Of a stretch of DNA of 64,000 bases, positions 49,709 through 58,207 are shown piece by piece. Source of the stretch: JANLQX01 sp031368215 (lineage in GTDB: Bacteria > Actinomycetota > Acidimicrobiia > Acidimicrobiales > JANYDT01). A program made the position numbers and the translations under genes. Every line of letters begins with the position of its first letter. Within the stretch, counting starts at the first letter, position 1. Location: contig JANLRD010000092.1 in NCBI GenBank assembly GCA_031368215.1, forward strand, positions 1-64,000, in the 5' to 3' direction. The notes beneath the pieces were generated by a model. It was not told the origin of the DNA and ran no database searches. It saw nothing but the letters and a program-made list of their open reading frames with translations.

Positions 49709-50262
49709 GACAGCACCACCCCGTCGGCCGTGGCCCGCACCGATTCTGTTCGCGACGTAGGCAGGTTCTTGCCAACGAAATCCGGTCGGATAGGCAGTTC
49801 GCGGTGGCCGCGGTCGACCATAACGGCCAACTGCACGGCCTTCGGGCGACCGTACTCGCGCAGCGCGTCAAGACCGGCGCGCACCGTGCGTCCCGTGAAC
49901 AGCACGTCGTCGACGAGCACCACGATGGCGTCGTGCACCGGAAAACTGAAGACGCTCTGCATCGGCGTGACCGTTCGCAGTTCAAGGTCGTCGCGGTAGA
50001 AGCTGGCGTCGATCCGCCCGACGGGCACCGGATTGCCGAGGGCCTCGAGCGCAGCGCCTAGAGCCTCGGCAAGCCACACGCCGCCCTTCATCAGTCCGAC
50101 GAGCACAACACCCCGGGGGCCCTCGTTGCGTTCGACGGTCTCGTGGGCCATCCGGCGAACGGCCCGGTCGACGCCCGCTGCGTCGAGCACCTCCCGCCGC
50201 TCACGGACGGGAGCGGGCCCATCGGGCCCAGTGGGCGCAACGAGCCCCGGTTCGAGTGCCAT
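49705..50262 (-). CDS. pyrR: PyrR, pyrimidine-operon RNA-binding regulator
   Basis: 185 residues from ATG 50262 with GGAGAGGAG close upstream. PRPP loop VVLVDDVLFTGRTVRAGLDA is typical; RMAHETVERNEGPRGVVLVG and the basic segment near SFYRDDLELR fit. PyrR senses UMP/UTP against PRPP, binds the 5' leader of pyr mRNA and also has weak uracil phosphoribosyltransferase activity. Followed directly by pyrB. Confidence 0.93.
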   Translation of the reverse strand: MALEPGLVAPTGPDGPAPVRERREVLDAAGVDRAVRRMAHETVERNEGPRGVVLVGLMKGGVWLAEALGAALEALGNPVPVGRIDASFYRDDLELRTVTPMQSVFSFPVHDAIVVLVDDVLFTGRTVRAGLDALREYGRPKAVQLAVMVDRGHRELPIRPDFVGKNLPTSRTESVRATADGVVLS

Positions 50263-50278
50263 GTTTTCTCCTCTCCGT

Positions 50279-50298
50279 ATGAGCCTCACGGGACTCAT
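50279..50298 (-). promoter_or_regulatory. PyrR-binding RNA hairpin before pyrR
   Basis: On the minus strand the leader reads ATGAG-TCCCGTGAGG-CTCAT: a 5-bp stem with loop carrying the PyrR consensus (AGTCCNGNGAGGCT). It ends directly before the ribosome site (GGAGAGGAG). In mycobacteria PyrR bound here blocks translation rather than causing termination; the same layout suggests translational repression of pyrR-pyrB-pyrC. Confidence 0.7.
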
Positions 50299-50401
50299 TT
50301 CACGGATGCGAGCCCACAGGCTATTCGCGTACGCCGGCCCGGCGCGCCCAACGCGGCGACGCGCGCCGGTTCGACGCGCCCGTCCGCGTAGCCTGGCTGG
50401 T

Positions 50402-51478
50402 GTGGAGCCCACGGACACGACGGATCCCACCCCGGGCGGTCCGGAGCGGGCCGTCGAAGCGTGGGCGGCCTACGACGACGACCGCGTCATCGTCGACATC
50501 ACCGAGGTGAGTGCATTCGTCTCGACGAACCACGTGTACCGCTGTTCGCTGAGCGACGGGTCCGCGGTGATCGCCAAGGTGTCGTCGTACGGTTCGTACT
50601 TTCTGTTCTGCGAAGACCACGACCGGCTGCACGCCTGCCATCGGCTGCTGGAGGGGACCCGCCACGCCCGGCTCCTCGCCGATGTGCTCACCCAGGACGG
50701 ACGGCCGTTCACCCACTACGACGGCCGCACCTGGGTGGTGTTCTACGACGAGGTTCCCCGAGGGCGCTCCCTCCCCCGCATCCTCACCGACGGCCAGATC
50801 ACGACGTTCGCCCAGGAGATCGCGCTCTTCCACCGCGCCTGCGCCGACATCGCCCCGAAGATCCCGCTGACCAGCACGTCGATCAAGGCCGACGCCATCC
50901 ACCTGCTCGACCTCGTGACCAACCCGCGGTCGGCGAAGCGGTTCGTCCTGAACGCCGCGCAACTCGCCGTGGTGGCGCGGCACACGCACGACTTCCTCGT
51001 CACGCTCGACACCCTGCGCTACGACTACTGGCCCAAAATGCCGGTGCTCATCGACTGGAACCTCGGCAACTTCTCCATCACCGGCGAGGAAGGCGATGAC
51101 GACTTCCGGCTCTACAGCCGGTGGGACTACGACTGGTTCCGCATCGAGCCCCGCATGATGGACTTCTACTTCCTGTCGCGTGTTTCGTCGTCGACGGGTG
51201 ACCGGACGCACTTCACCTACTCACCCCACACACTTGTCGAGCCGCGGTTCATCCAGTTCCTCACCGCGTATCACCGCATCTTCCCCCTGCGGCCCGACGA
51301 CATCGCGTTCACCCGTGAGGCATACCGGTTCTTCATCCTCCACTACGTCATCGCCAACGGAGACCGGTTCTTCCGCGACGATCTGTGGAAACGCCTCCAG
51401 AAGGAAGCAGTGAGCATCTACCTCCCCGCCGTCGACGATCTCGATCTCCGCCCGCTCCTCGACCTGGTCACGCTGTGA
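50402..51478 (+). CDS. Kinase-fold (APH-like) protein of unknown substrate
   Basis: 358 residues from GTG 50402. N-lobe: AVIAKVSSYGSYFLFCEDHD (nucleotide-binding Lys); C-lobe: VLIDWNLGNFSI, which has D-x3-GN but lacks the usual HGD His, and RLYSRWDYDWFRIEPRMMDF with the metal-binding Asp. Looks like an aminoglycoside/choline-kinase-type phosphotransferase with a modified catalytic loop. Its end overlaps the next gene (51475-51478). Substrate not predictable. Confidence 0.6.
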   Translation: MEPTDTTDPTPGGPERAVEAWAAYDDDRVIVDITEVSAFVSTNHVYRCSLSDGSAVIAKVSSYGSYFLFCEDHDRLHACHRLLEGTRHARLLADVLTQDGRPFTHYDGRTWVVFYDEVPRGRSLPRILTDGQITTFAQEIALFHRACADIAPKIPLTSTSIKADAIHLLDLVTNPRSAKRFVLNAAQLAVVARHTHDFLVTLDTLRYDYWPKMPVLIDWNLGNFSITGEEGDDDFRLYSRWDYDWFRIEPRMMDFYFLSRVSSSTGDRTHFTYSPHTLVEPRFIQFLTAYHRIFPLRPDDIAFTREAYRFFILHYVIANGDRFFRDDLWKRLQKEAVSIYLPAVDDLDLRPLLDLVTL

Positions 51479-51891
51479 CGGTTCGATTCGTCGACCTCGG
51501 CGCGCTCGACGCCCCTGTGCGCCTCCATCTTCCGGAAGGCCGACTCCGCCTTCCCCACGCCACACCGGGTGTGTGCGCCACCTGGGACAAGCCGGTTCCG
51601 GTCGACCTCACCCGGCTCCACGGCATGGACCTCGAGGATTGCGCCTGGCTGGTGCGAAGCGTCGAAGGCGTGCCGCTCACCGTCTCGGCAGCATCAATCA
51701 CCGCACTGGTAAGCGCGCGAATTATCTGCGCAGGTACGAACGAGACCTTCACCAATGTCGAGGAGATGCTCGCCGCCGACATCATCGTGGTCGAAGGCCT
51801 CGACCTTTCTGATCTCCCCAGGGTCGGGTTCACGCTCACGGTCGCCACCAACGTCCACGCTCACGTACGGGACTTCGATTGGACGGTGTAG
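51475..51891 (+). CDS. Hypothetical protein coupled to birA
   Basis: 138 residues from GTG 51475 (GTGA overlap with the kinase-like gene). TVRFVDLGALDAPVRLHLPE, TRLHGMDLEDCAWLVRSVEG and TNVEEMLAADIIVVEGLDLS give a beta-rich soluble protein without a family I recognise. Codon use turns A+T-richer around 51710-51740 (GTAAGCGCGCGAATTATCTG). Overlaps birA by 13 bases, so the three genes are one operon. Confidence 0.5.
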   Translation: MTVRFVDLGALDAPVRLHLPEGRLRLPHATPGVCATWDKPVPVDLTRLHGMDLEDCAWLVRSVEGVPLTVSAASITALVSARIICAGTNETFTNVEEMLAADIIVVEGLDLSDLPRVGFTLTVATNVHAHVRDFDWTV

Positions 51892-52712
51892 CACTGCGAG
51901 CTGCCCTCGCCGGGTCGCGGTTCTCCGATGTTCGGGTCGTCGACTCCATCGACTCGACCAATCGGGCGCTGCTCGCCTGGGCGATCGCCGGTCACGACGA
52001 CGCCGGTGCGGCAGTCGTCGACGGAGCGGTCCTGATCGCCCGCTCGCAGACCGCGGGACGCGGCCGGCTCGGTCGCACGTGGATCGCTCCCGCTGATTCC
52101 GCCCTCCTGATGACAGTGCTGGTGGACCCCACGGCAATGCCGATCGAACGCTGGCCGATGCTCTCGTTCGCCATGGGCATGGCGGTGGTCGAGCGTGCCA
52201 GCTCACTGGTAGTCGACGCGTCACTCAAGTGGCCGAACGACGTCGTTGTCACCGATGCGACTGCACCGTTCGGCTACCGGAAGCTCGCTGGCATCCTCGC
52301 CGAGTCGCACGTCGGCGAACGTCGGCGATTCGTCGTGGTCGGCATAGGCATCAACCTGGTACGGCCGGCCGAACTCGACCCTGCGCTCGGACCTGACGCC
52401 GTCCCGACGTGGCTCGCGGACCACGCCCCAATGCCGTCGCGCGAGGCGTTCACCGCCGAAGTGCTGTCCGCGTTCGACCGTGCCGTTGCGATGCTGGCCG
52501 ACGACCCGCCGGCGTTTGTCGACCGCTACCGGTCGGTGTGCTCAACGATCGGCCGCGTCGTCGAGGCCGACCTCGGCGGACGGCGGGTGGTCGGGACTGC
52601 GGCCGATGTCGACGCGTCGGGCCACCTCATCATCGAGGTCTCGTCGGCCGCCGGCATCGAGCGCCACGTGTTGTCGGCCGGCGACGTGGTCCACCTCCGT
52701 CCCGCGGTGTGA
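51879..52712 (+). CDS. birA: Biotin--[acetyl-CoA-carboxylase] ligase
   Basis: 277 residues from a TTG at 51879 (GTG 51888 possible). Biotin-ligase motifs DSTNRALL, RSQTAGRGRLGRTWIAPADS, LKWPNDV and GIGINL; the C-terminal small domain (FVDRYRSVCSTIGRVVEADL) is present. No N-terminal repressor helix-turn-helix, so it is the group I, ligase-only form. Biotinylates acyl-CoA carboxylase carrier subunits. Confidence 0.93.
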   Translation: MDGVALRAALAGSRFSDVRVVDSIDSTNRALLAWAIAGHDDAGAAVVDGAVLIARSQTAGRGRLGRTWIAPADSALLMTVLVDPTAMPIERWPMLSFAMGMAVVERASSLVVDASLKWPNDVVVTDATAPFGYRKLAGILAESHVGERRRFVVVGIGINLVRPAELDPALGPDAVPTWLADHAPMPSREAFTAEVLSAFDRAVAMLADDPPAFVDRYRSVCSTIGRVVEADLGGRRVVGTAADVDASGHLIIEVSSAAGIERHVLSAGDVVHLRPAV

Positions 52713-52874
52713 CGATCGGTGTTGCGCGCGGCACCGGCTCGTCATCAGGCCCGTTCCGGCGCAAGCGCAACGCGGTCTCGATGACCAACGGGACCTGGCG
52801 GCAGGACAGGCGGCAGAACAGGGCCGCACGACAGGGCGGCAGGACGGAGCGGCCGGGTCACCTAGCGTTTGGGG

Positions 52875-53927
52875 ATGGACACAACCGACACCTCGCCGGT
52901 TCTGCACACCTTCGCGCTCGGTTCCCCGCCGTGGCAGACGTTCGATCCGTTCCTGTTCTGCGTGCACCACGACGACGCCTACCCGATCGGCAACGGTGAG
53001 CTCGGACCCGATGCCGTTCACCTCCGAGGCCGTCCGATCGGGAGCGACTTCACCGCCACCGACGGCTGGAGCATGTACCACGGCAGCACCGTGCCCGGCT
53101 TCCCCCAACATCCGCACCGTGGCTTTGAGACCATCACCTTCGTCCGCCGCGGCTATGTCGACCACGCCGACTCGCTCCGGGCGGCGGCCCGCTACGGCGC
53201 CGGCGACGTCCAGTGGCTGACGGCCGGCGCGGGGATCGTGCACGCCGAGATGTTCCCCCTCCTGCGCGAGGACGAGGGAAACCATATGGAGCTCTTCCAG
53301 ATCTGGATGAACCTGCCGTCGGCCGACAAGATGGCCGATCCGCACTTCACCATGCTCTGGGCCGAGGACATCCCGGTCTTCTACGAGCTCGACGCGGATG
53401 GCCGTCGGGCCACGATCACCGTCGTCGCCGGGGCGATCGGCCCGCACGTGCCGCCAAGCCCGCCACCTGCGTCGTGGGCGTCGAAAGCCCACGCCAACGT
53501 GGCCATCTGGCGCGTTGCCCTGGAGCCCGGGGCTTCCTGGACGATGCCGATCGCGCCCGAAGGGACCATCCGCACCGTCTATGTGTTCGAGGGTGGCGGC
53601 ATCGAACTGGGCGGCCACAGCGCTGCGCTCGGCACGGGTATCGTCCTCGACGCCACCCGTTCGGTGAAAGCGACCGCGGGCGACGAGGCCGTCACCTTCC
53701 TCGTGCTCCAGGGACGGCCGATCGGTGAGCCGGTCGCGCAATACGGGCCGTTCGTCATGAACGACCGGGCCGGCATCGAGAAAGCCTTCCAGGATTACCA
53801 GCGGACCCAGTTCGGCGGTTGGCCCTGGCCGACCGACGACCCCACCCACGGTCACGTGACCGCCCGTTTCGCCCGCCGCCCCGACGGCTCACTCGAGCTC
53901 CCGCCCGACACCAGCGCCGTCGGCTAG
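52875..53927 (+). CDS. Pirin-like bicupin protein
   Basis: 350 residues from ATG 52875. Metal-binding His/Glu in HPHRGFETITFVRRGYVDHA and GAGIVHAEMF (HxH ... H ... E), followed by the second cupin (IRTVYVFEGGGIELGGHS). Pirins act as quercetinases or transcription co-factors. Separate from birA by a 160-base gap with no clear gene. Confidence 0.85.
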   Translation: MDTTDTSPVLHTFALGSPPWQTFDPFLFCVHHDDAYPIGNGELGPDAVHLRGRPIGSDFTATDGWSMYHGSTVPGFPQHPHRGFETITFVRRGYVDHADSLRAAARYGAGDVQWLTAGAGIVHAEMFPLLREDEGNHMELFQIWMNLPSADKMADPHFTMLWAEDIPVFYELDADGRRATITVVAGAIGPHVPPSPPPASWASKAHANVAIWRVALEPGASWTMPIAPEGTIRTVYVFEGGGIELGGHSAALGTGIVLDATRSVKATAGDEAVTFLVLQGRPIGEPVAQYGPFVMNDRAGIEKAFQDYQRTQFGGWPWPTDDPTHGHVTARFARRPDGSLELPPDTSAVG

Positions 53928-53945
53928 CCCCAGTCGTTGGCACCT

Positions 53946-54069
53946 ACTGGGTCGGCTCCTTGGCTCGTTGGGTCAGCTCCGACGCATCGGGTCAGCTCCG
54001 ACGCACTGGGTCGGCTGCGAAGCATGGGTGCACAAATCCCGACCCAGTGCACGAAACCCGACCCAGAAC
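53946..54069. repeat. Cluster of TGGGTCGG/TGGGTCAG motifs, convergent gap
   Basis: GGGTCAGCTCCGACGCA occurs at 53970-53986 and 53989-54005, and related ACTGGGTCGGCT at 53946 and 54005. CCGACCCAG occurs in the reverse sense twice (54039-54047, about 54058-54066). The perfect 12-bp pair GCACTGGGTCGG (54003-54014) / CCGACCCAGTGC (54039-54050) can act as the pirin/nusB terminator. Confidence 0.65.
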
Positions 54070-54114
54070 CTTCGGGCCGCGTCGGTTCGCTCCGTTGCTA
54101 TCCGCGGCTGGTAC

Positions 54115-54310
54115 GTCCGCGACTACCGGCCGAGCTCGTTCGCCCTGCTTGCTGTCCGCGGCTGGTCGGTCCGCGACTACCGGCCGAACTCGTGTTGGCC
54201 CTGCTTGCTGTCCGCGGCTGGTCGGTCCGCGACTACCGGCCGAGCTCGTGTTGGCCCTGCTTGCTGTCCGCTGCTGGTCGGTCCGCGACTACCGGCCGAG
54301 CTCGTTCGCG
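54115..54310. repeat. 56-bp tandem repeats derived from nusB 3' end
   Basis: GACTACCGGCCGA(G/A)CTCG starts at 54121, 54175, 54231 and 54287 (54-56 bases apart). Each unit also has CCCTGCTTGCTGTCCG and CTGGTCGGTCCGC. The last unit contains the nusB stop and its final codons, so the array consists of copies of the gene's 3' end moved downstream. It holds no credible gene. Confidence 0.85.
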
Positions 54311-54693
54311 ATCGATGTGAGCATGCCGTTGACGTAGCGGTGCGAGTCGTCGGTCGAGAAGCGCTTGGCCAACTCGACGGCTTCGTTCAAGATGATGCCG
54401 CGGTCGACGTCGGGCTGGTCGAGCAGTTCATAAATCGCCATGCGCATCACGATCCGGTCGAGCATGGGCATGCGGGAGATGGGCCAGTCGGGACGCGCGA
54501 ACTTCCCGATGAGTTCATCGGCACGCACGGCGGAGTCGGAAGCGCCGATCGCCAGCGTGGACGCGTACTCTGCCGGCGGGAGGGGGAGCTCATCGAGGAC
54601 CGTGGAGACGGGGACGTTCTTGGTTTCCGCTTCGTAGAGCAGTTCCATCGCCCGCTCCCGGGCGTCGCGACGCCGCGACGGCGTGGCGCTCAC
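54289..54693 (-). CDS. nusB: Transcription antitermination factor NusB
   Basis: 134 residues. All-helical NusB fold: RRDARERAMELLYEAETKNV, LIGKFARPDWPISRMPMLDR, IVMRMAIYELLDQPDVDRGI, ILNEAVELAKRFSTDDSHRY and VNGMLTSIANELGR. Binds boxA RNA with NusE in rRNA transcription antitermination. ATG overlaps the efp stop (54690-54693). Its 3' end seeded the repeats that follow. Confidence 0.93.
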   Translation of the reverse strand: MSATPSRRRDARERAMELLYEAETKNVPVSTVLDELPLPPAEYASTLAIGASDSAVRADELIGKFARPDWPISRMPMLDRIVMRMAIYELLDQPDVDRGIILNEAVELAKRFSTDDSHRYVNGMLTSIANELGR

Positions 54694-55253
54694 ACGCGGG
54701 TCAAGTAATCGCCCGTGCGGGTGTCGACTTTGACCTTCTCACCCTGATTCACGAACAGAGGGACCTGGATGACCAGGCCGGTTTCGAGTGTGGCCGGCTT
54801 CTTCGCGCCCGACACCCGGTCTCCCTGAATGCCCGGCTCGCACTCGGTGATGACCAACTCGACGGCGGCGGGCAGATCGATGCCGACGATCTCGTCGTCG
54901 TAGGAGTTGATGACCGCGTTGTCCTGTTCCTTCAGGTAGTTCACGGCGTCGCCCAGCTTCTTCGGATCAACTTCGATCTGGTCGTAGGTCCGGTTGTCCA
55001 TGAAGACGTAGTTGCCGCCATCGCGGTAGAGGAACTGCATCTCGTTCTTCTCGATGATCGCCTGCTCCATCTTCTCGCCCGCGGTGTAGGTGCGGTCGAT
55101 GACGGCGCCGGTGCGCACGTTGCGGAGCTTGGTACGCACGAACGCCCCACCCTTGCCCGGCTTGACGTGCTGGAAGTCGATGATCTGCATGAGACCCTCG
55201 GGGATGTCGAGGGTGATGCCGTTCTTGAAATCAGACGTGGAAACGGGAGGCAT
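54690..55253 (-). CDS. efp: Elongation factor P
   Basis: 187 residues from ATG 55253. Domain I: STSDFKNGITLDIPEGLMQI, FQHVKPGKGGAFVRTKLRNV (tip Lys), then YRDGGNYVFMDNRTYDQIEV and the C-terminal OB domain ending VKVDTRTGDYLTRV. Relieves ribosome stalling at polyproline. The tip Lys lies in PGKGG as in the actinobacterial type. Coupled to nusB; usual neighbour of pepQ and aroQ but separated from them here. Confidence 0.95.
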   Translation of the reverse strand: MPPVSTSDFKNGITLDIPEGLMQIIDFQHVKPGKGGAFVRTKLRNVRTGAVIDRTYTAGEKMEQAIIEKNEMQFLYRDGGNYVFMDNRTYDQIEVDPKKLGDAVNYLKEQDNAVINSYDDEIVGIDLPAAVELVITECEPGIQGDRVSGAKKPATLETGLVIQVPLFVNQGEKVKVDTRTGDYLTRV

Positions 55254-55629
55254 GGCGTGTACTCCTGGGCGCGGGGCGATTCGAGGTGAGGGATCAGTCG
55301 GCCACCTCGGTGGGGCGGCGAACGAGCCGACCCGCCCGACGGGCCGACCAAGATTACTCGGCCCGCCGATCCGCCCCGACCCGCACCAACTCCTCCCGAA
55401 ACCGGTACGGCCGACGGGCGCGAGCGGGTGGCACGGGTGCTGCATCCCAGGTCCCGTCGAGCGGCATCCCAGATGCCCAAAAAACGAGGCGCTACCACGC
55501 AAAAACCACCGGTCTGGGATGCGGCGCCCCCGGATCTGGGATGCCTGGAAGCGGCGCGCCGGTCCGCCGAAGGCCGGGGTTTGGCGCGAGACGGTTGACA
55601 CCATCCGGGCCAGCGGAAAGGCTCGTCCC
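55254..55629. repeat. Divergent gap with GCATCCCAG/CTGGGATGC cluster
   Basis: GCATCCCAG at 55442-55450 and 55464-55472; CTGGGATGC at 55514-55522 and 55536-55544. GGCATCCCAGAT (55463-55474) and ATCTGGGATGCC (55534-55545) form a perfect 12-bp inverted repeat. The same motif reappears at 57.27 kb on the other side of the next two genes. It must also hold the efp promoter; I see no gene in it. Confidence 0.7.
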
Positions 55630-56373
55630 ATGCGATCGCGGCGCAAACTCCTCCTTCTCCTCGGACCGGCGGCTGTCCTCACCGCGGTGCTGGGCGCCTG
55701 CGGGGGCGGCGGGAGCGGAGCCGACCAGACCACAGCGGCGCCGACCACGACCGTAGGCCCGGGGCCCCAGCTGACAACGACTCCGACGTCCGCCCTGACT
55801 TCAGCGCCGGCCCCCACGACGCGTGCCCCCACAGTGCTTGACCCGACAACGCTTGCCCCGACAACCGCGGCGCCGACGACTCCACCCCAGACGCCGCTCG
55901 CTCCGACGAGCACCCGCCAGGTGGTGACCCTCCCGACAGGCGTGTCCGAGGCTGACCGCCTCGCCGCAGAGGCCGCCGCCATCGGTTGGTGGGAGGAAGT
56001 GCAAAGGCAGACAAAGGCTCTCCCCGAGTTTGATCCTCAGGCCATCCTTGCCCTGACTATTCCCGGCCGACCCGCTGGACCTGCGATGGTCGGGACTCTC
56101 GAGAGACGGCGGAAGGAAGGCTTCGCCTTGCGCACCGGAACGGTTGACCAAACTGTTCTCCTCGGAACTCGATTCCTCTCGCGCGATCTGGTTGAAGTCC
56201 AGGTCTGCTTGGCAGATGACAATGTCTTCATTCAGCAGACAACTGGTGTGGAGGAGCTGGGCGGTTTGGGGCGATCTTTCTACCTAAGCCTTCTCCGAAG
56301 GACTGCCAGCGCTTGGAAGGTCGAAGACTGGGGAAGCTTTCGCGACTCTGAGGACGGCGTGGCATGCGAATGA
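55630..56373 (+). CDS. Secreted lipoprotein with Thr/Pro-rich linker
   Basis: 247 residues from ATG 55630. Signal peptide with lipobox (LLLLLGPAAVLTAVLGAC), glycine hinge, ~65-residue Thr/Pro linker, then a ~140-residue NTF2/SnoaL-like domain (DRLAAEAAAIGWWEEVQRQT; DLVEVQVCLADDNVF; WKVEDWGSF). The strand is opposite to the efp-nusB/pepQ genes around it, and the gene overlaps the next by ten bases. Confidence 0.75.
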   Translation: MRSRRKLLLLLGPAAVLTAVLGACGGGGSGADQTTAAPTTTVGPGPQLTTTPTSALTSAPAPTTRAPTVLDPTTLAPTTAAPTTPPQTPLAPTSTRQVVTLPTGVSEADRLAAEAAAIGWWEEVQRQTKALPEFDPQAILALTIPGRPAGPAMVGTLERRRKEGFALRTGTVDQTVLLGTRFLSRDLVEVQVCLADDNVFIQQTTGVEELGGLGRSFYLSLLRRTASAWKVEDWGSFRDSEDGVACE

Positions 56374-57185
56374 GCTGGGCGGCTTCGGTCGCCATCGTCC
56401 TGACTGTCACCACTGCCACCGGTGTCGATGCCAAATCGCGAGCGGACTACAACGGCAAGAAACTAAATCCCATCATCTACACCCCGGGGACGTCGGGGCG
56501 GGGGACAACGAAGGTGGCGAGGCGTGTCGTTGTCACGTGCATCGATCTCGGCGACGCGAGTTCGTACCTCACCGTCACCTCGCGCTATGGGTGCGACAAC
56601 GGGATCCTCGGGTTCCGGGGTTGCTACGGCGCCTGCGTGCCGCCACCGCCGCCCGGCACCCCTCCCCCGCCACGGCCCGACGTCCGGGCGATGATCGACT
56701 CGGCCATCGGGAACGTGCCCGACCCGGAACCGGTCACGTCACCGCCACTCACCGACGATGACGACGTCAGCGTGGTCGGCATCCCGTTCTTCTTCTCGGT
56801 CCCCGCCGAGCAGTGGACGACGATCTCCCCGACCGCGACCCAGGGTGCGTACTACCTGACCATCAACGCCACGCCTTCGATGCTGACCTTCGACCCGGGC
56901 ATCGCCGGACCGCGGGCGCAGTGCGACAACCCCGGGCGGATCGTCCGCAACCAGCGTCAGGCCCGCACGGCCAAGTCGCTCGGCTGCTTCCACACCTACC
57001 AAAACGCTCCGAAGGGCAGCACAAGCTTTCCAGCGAAGCTCTCGATCACGTGGAACCTCAGCGTCACCACGAACCTCGAGCCGGGCGAGTACGTCAACCT
57101 CGTCCCGGCCACGCTGACCACGACGACGGCATTCGACGTCCCGGTGATCGAATTGCAGCCGGTCCTCGTCGCGCCCGGCGACTAA
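56364..57185 (+). CDS. Secreted proline-rich protein of unknown function
   Basis: 273 residues from ATG 56364. Signal peptide (WAASVAIVLTVTTATGVDA), then a Cys-containing region (VVTCIDLGDASSYLTVTSRY; GFRGCYGACVPPPPPGTPPP), a proline stretch and a ~120-residue beta-rich domain (PAEQWTTISPTATQGAYYLT; SLGCFHTYQNAPKG). Similar secreted pairs occur beside pilus/Tad loci in Acidimicrobiia, but I cannot assign a family. Confidence 0.65.
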   Translation: MRMSWAASVAIVLTVTTATGVDAKSRADYNGKKLNPIIYTPGTSGRGTTKVARRVVVTCIDLGDASSYLTVTSRYGCDNGILGFRGCYGACVPPPPPGTPPPPRPDVRAMIDSAIGNVPDPEPVTSPPLTDDDDVSVVGIPFFFSVPAEQWTTISPTATQGAYYLTINATPSMLTFDPGIAGPRAQCDNPGRIVRNQRQARTAKSLGCFHTYQNAPKGSTSFPAKLSITWNLSVTTNLEPGEYVNLVPATLTTTTAFDVPVIELQPVLVAPGD

Positions 57186-57222
57186 CTGGCCACCCGCCTA
57201 CACCACCCACGCATCCGACAAC

Positions 57223-57305
57223 GCCATCCCACACCACCGAAAGATCGGCCAGAATCCGGCCGGAACGCCCATTCTGGGATGCCACCGAGACGCATGTGGG
57301 ATGGC
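57223..57305. terminator. Inverted repeats in convergent gap
   Basis: GCCATCCCACA (57223-57233) and TGTGGGATGGC (57295-57305) are perfect 11-bp complements, with CTGGGATGCC (57274-57283) between. Located where the two-gene cassette meets the intradiol dioxygenase gene; could end transcription from both sides. Confidence 0.5.
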
Positions 57306-57335
57306 CGAACCCGGCGGCGCTCAGACGTTCAACGT

Positions 57336-58142
57336 TCAGACGTTCACCACGAGGTTCGTGCTGAAGCCCTTCTTCGCGTCACCCGATACCGTCGGCATCT
57401 GGGTCGCCCAGCCGTCACGGAACTGGCTGTCGCGCGCCAACGGTGTCGATGCCAGGTTCGCTGCGCTGACGTCGTAGCCGGGCCCGGCATAGACCGCCTT
57501 GCACGTGGCTTCGGGCAAGGCCAGCTGCGAGGTCTTGATGGCGTTGCGACCCGAGGAGGCCGAAGCGAGGTCGGTATAGACCTCGAAGTGGATGTGGGGC
57601 CACCGTCCGGGATACGCACCCGGAAACGACGTGAGAAACGAGACGACTCCCTTCCCATCGGCGACCTGCACGCCGCGGAGGTAGTTCTCGGTCTCGATCG
57701 AATACAGCGAGTACTGGCCGATGGCGTCACAGTGCCAGATGTAGACCGCAGCGTTCGGGTAGGCCGCACAGCTCGACGTTCGCCGCACGGTGAGGTTGAT
57801 CATGAGCGGGACGCCGGAAGCGGAGCCGGTCATCGAGCCGAATGATGGACGGATGTCGCGTCGCACAATTCCCTTCTCGGTGAGCACGTTCACGCCGTTG
57901 GTGCCGTCACCGGGGAACGGACCCTCGGTCTCCGTGGGGATCGGGACGCACGCCGTGTTCGCGGCAGCGGCCTTCTTCGTGACCTTCTTGGTGGTGGCGC
58001 CGACGGCGCGGTCGACGGCGAGACCGCTGAGGAAGACGCCGGCACCGAGCGCGCCCGCCGCGTGAAGGATCCGACGTCGGGTCATGGCCACCTCGACCGG
58101 GTCGGTCGCGGCGAAGTCGTCAGGGCTGGAGATGGTTGTCAT
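57336..58142 (-). CDS. Tat-exported intradiol dioxygenase-like protein
   Basis: 268 residues from ATG 58142. Twin-arginine-type signal (MTRRRILHAAGALGAGVFLS), then the intradiol core: ETEGPFPGD, YIWHCDAIGQYS and PGRWPHIHFEVY, supplying Tyr and two His ligands for Fe(III). Extracellular members may act on lignin-like or other catechol compounds, or have lost ring cleavage. Sits in the middle of an otherwise conserved aro/efp block. Confidence 0.8.
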   Translation of the reverse strand: MTTISSPDDFAATDPVEVAMTRRRILHAAGALGAGVFLSGLAVDRAVGATTKKVTKKAAAANTACVPIPTETEGPFPGDGTNGVNVLTEKGIVRRDIRPSFGSMTGSASGVPLMINLTVRRTSSCAAYPNAAVYIWHCDAIGQYSLYSIETENYLRGVQVADGKGVVSFLTSFPGAYPGRWPHIHFEVYTDLASASSGRNAIKTSQLALPEATCKAVYAGPGYDVSAANLASTPLARDSQFRDGWATQMPTVSGDAKKGFSTNLVVNV

Positions 58143-58207
58143 GGCGAACGAGTGTTCCCGAGTTCCGTGAGCGTCGGGTGAGAACCGCGCAAGAGCACGG
58201 TGAGATC

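Noticed and set aside
54115..54310. Possible CRISPR array
   Set aside because: Whole 54-56-bp units repeat with no variable spacers, and the unit is the nusB 3' end.
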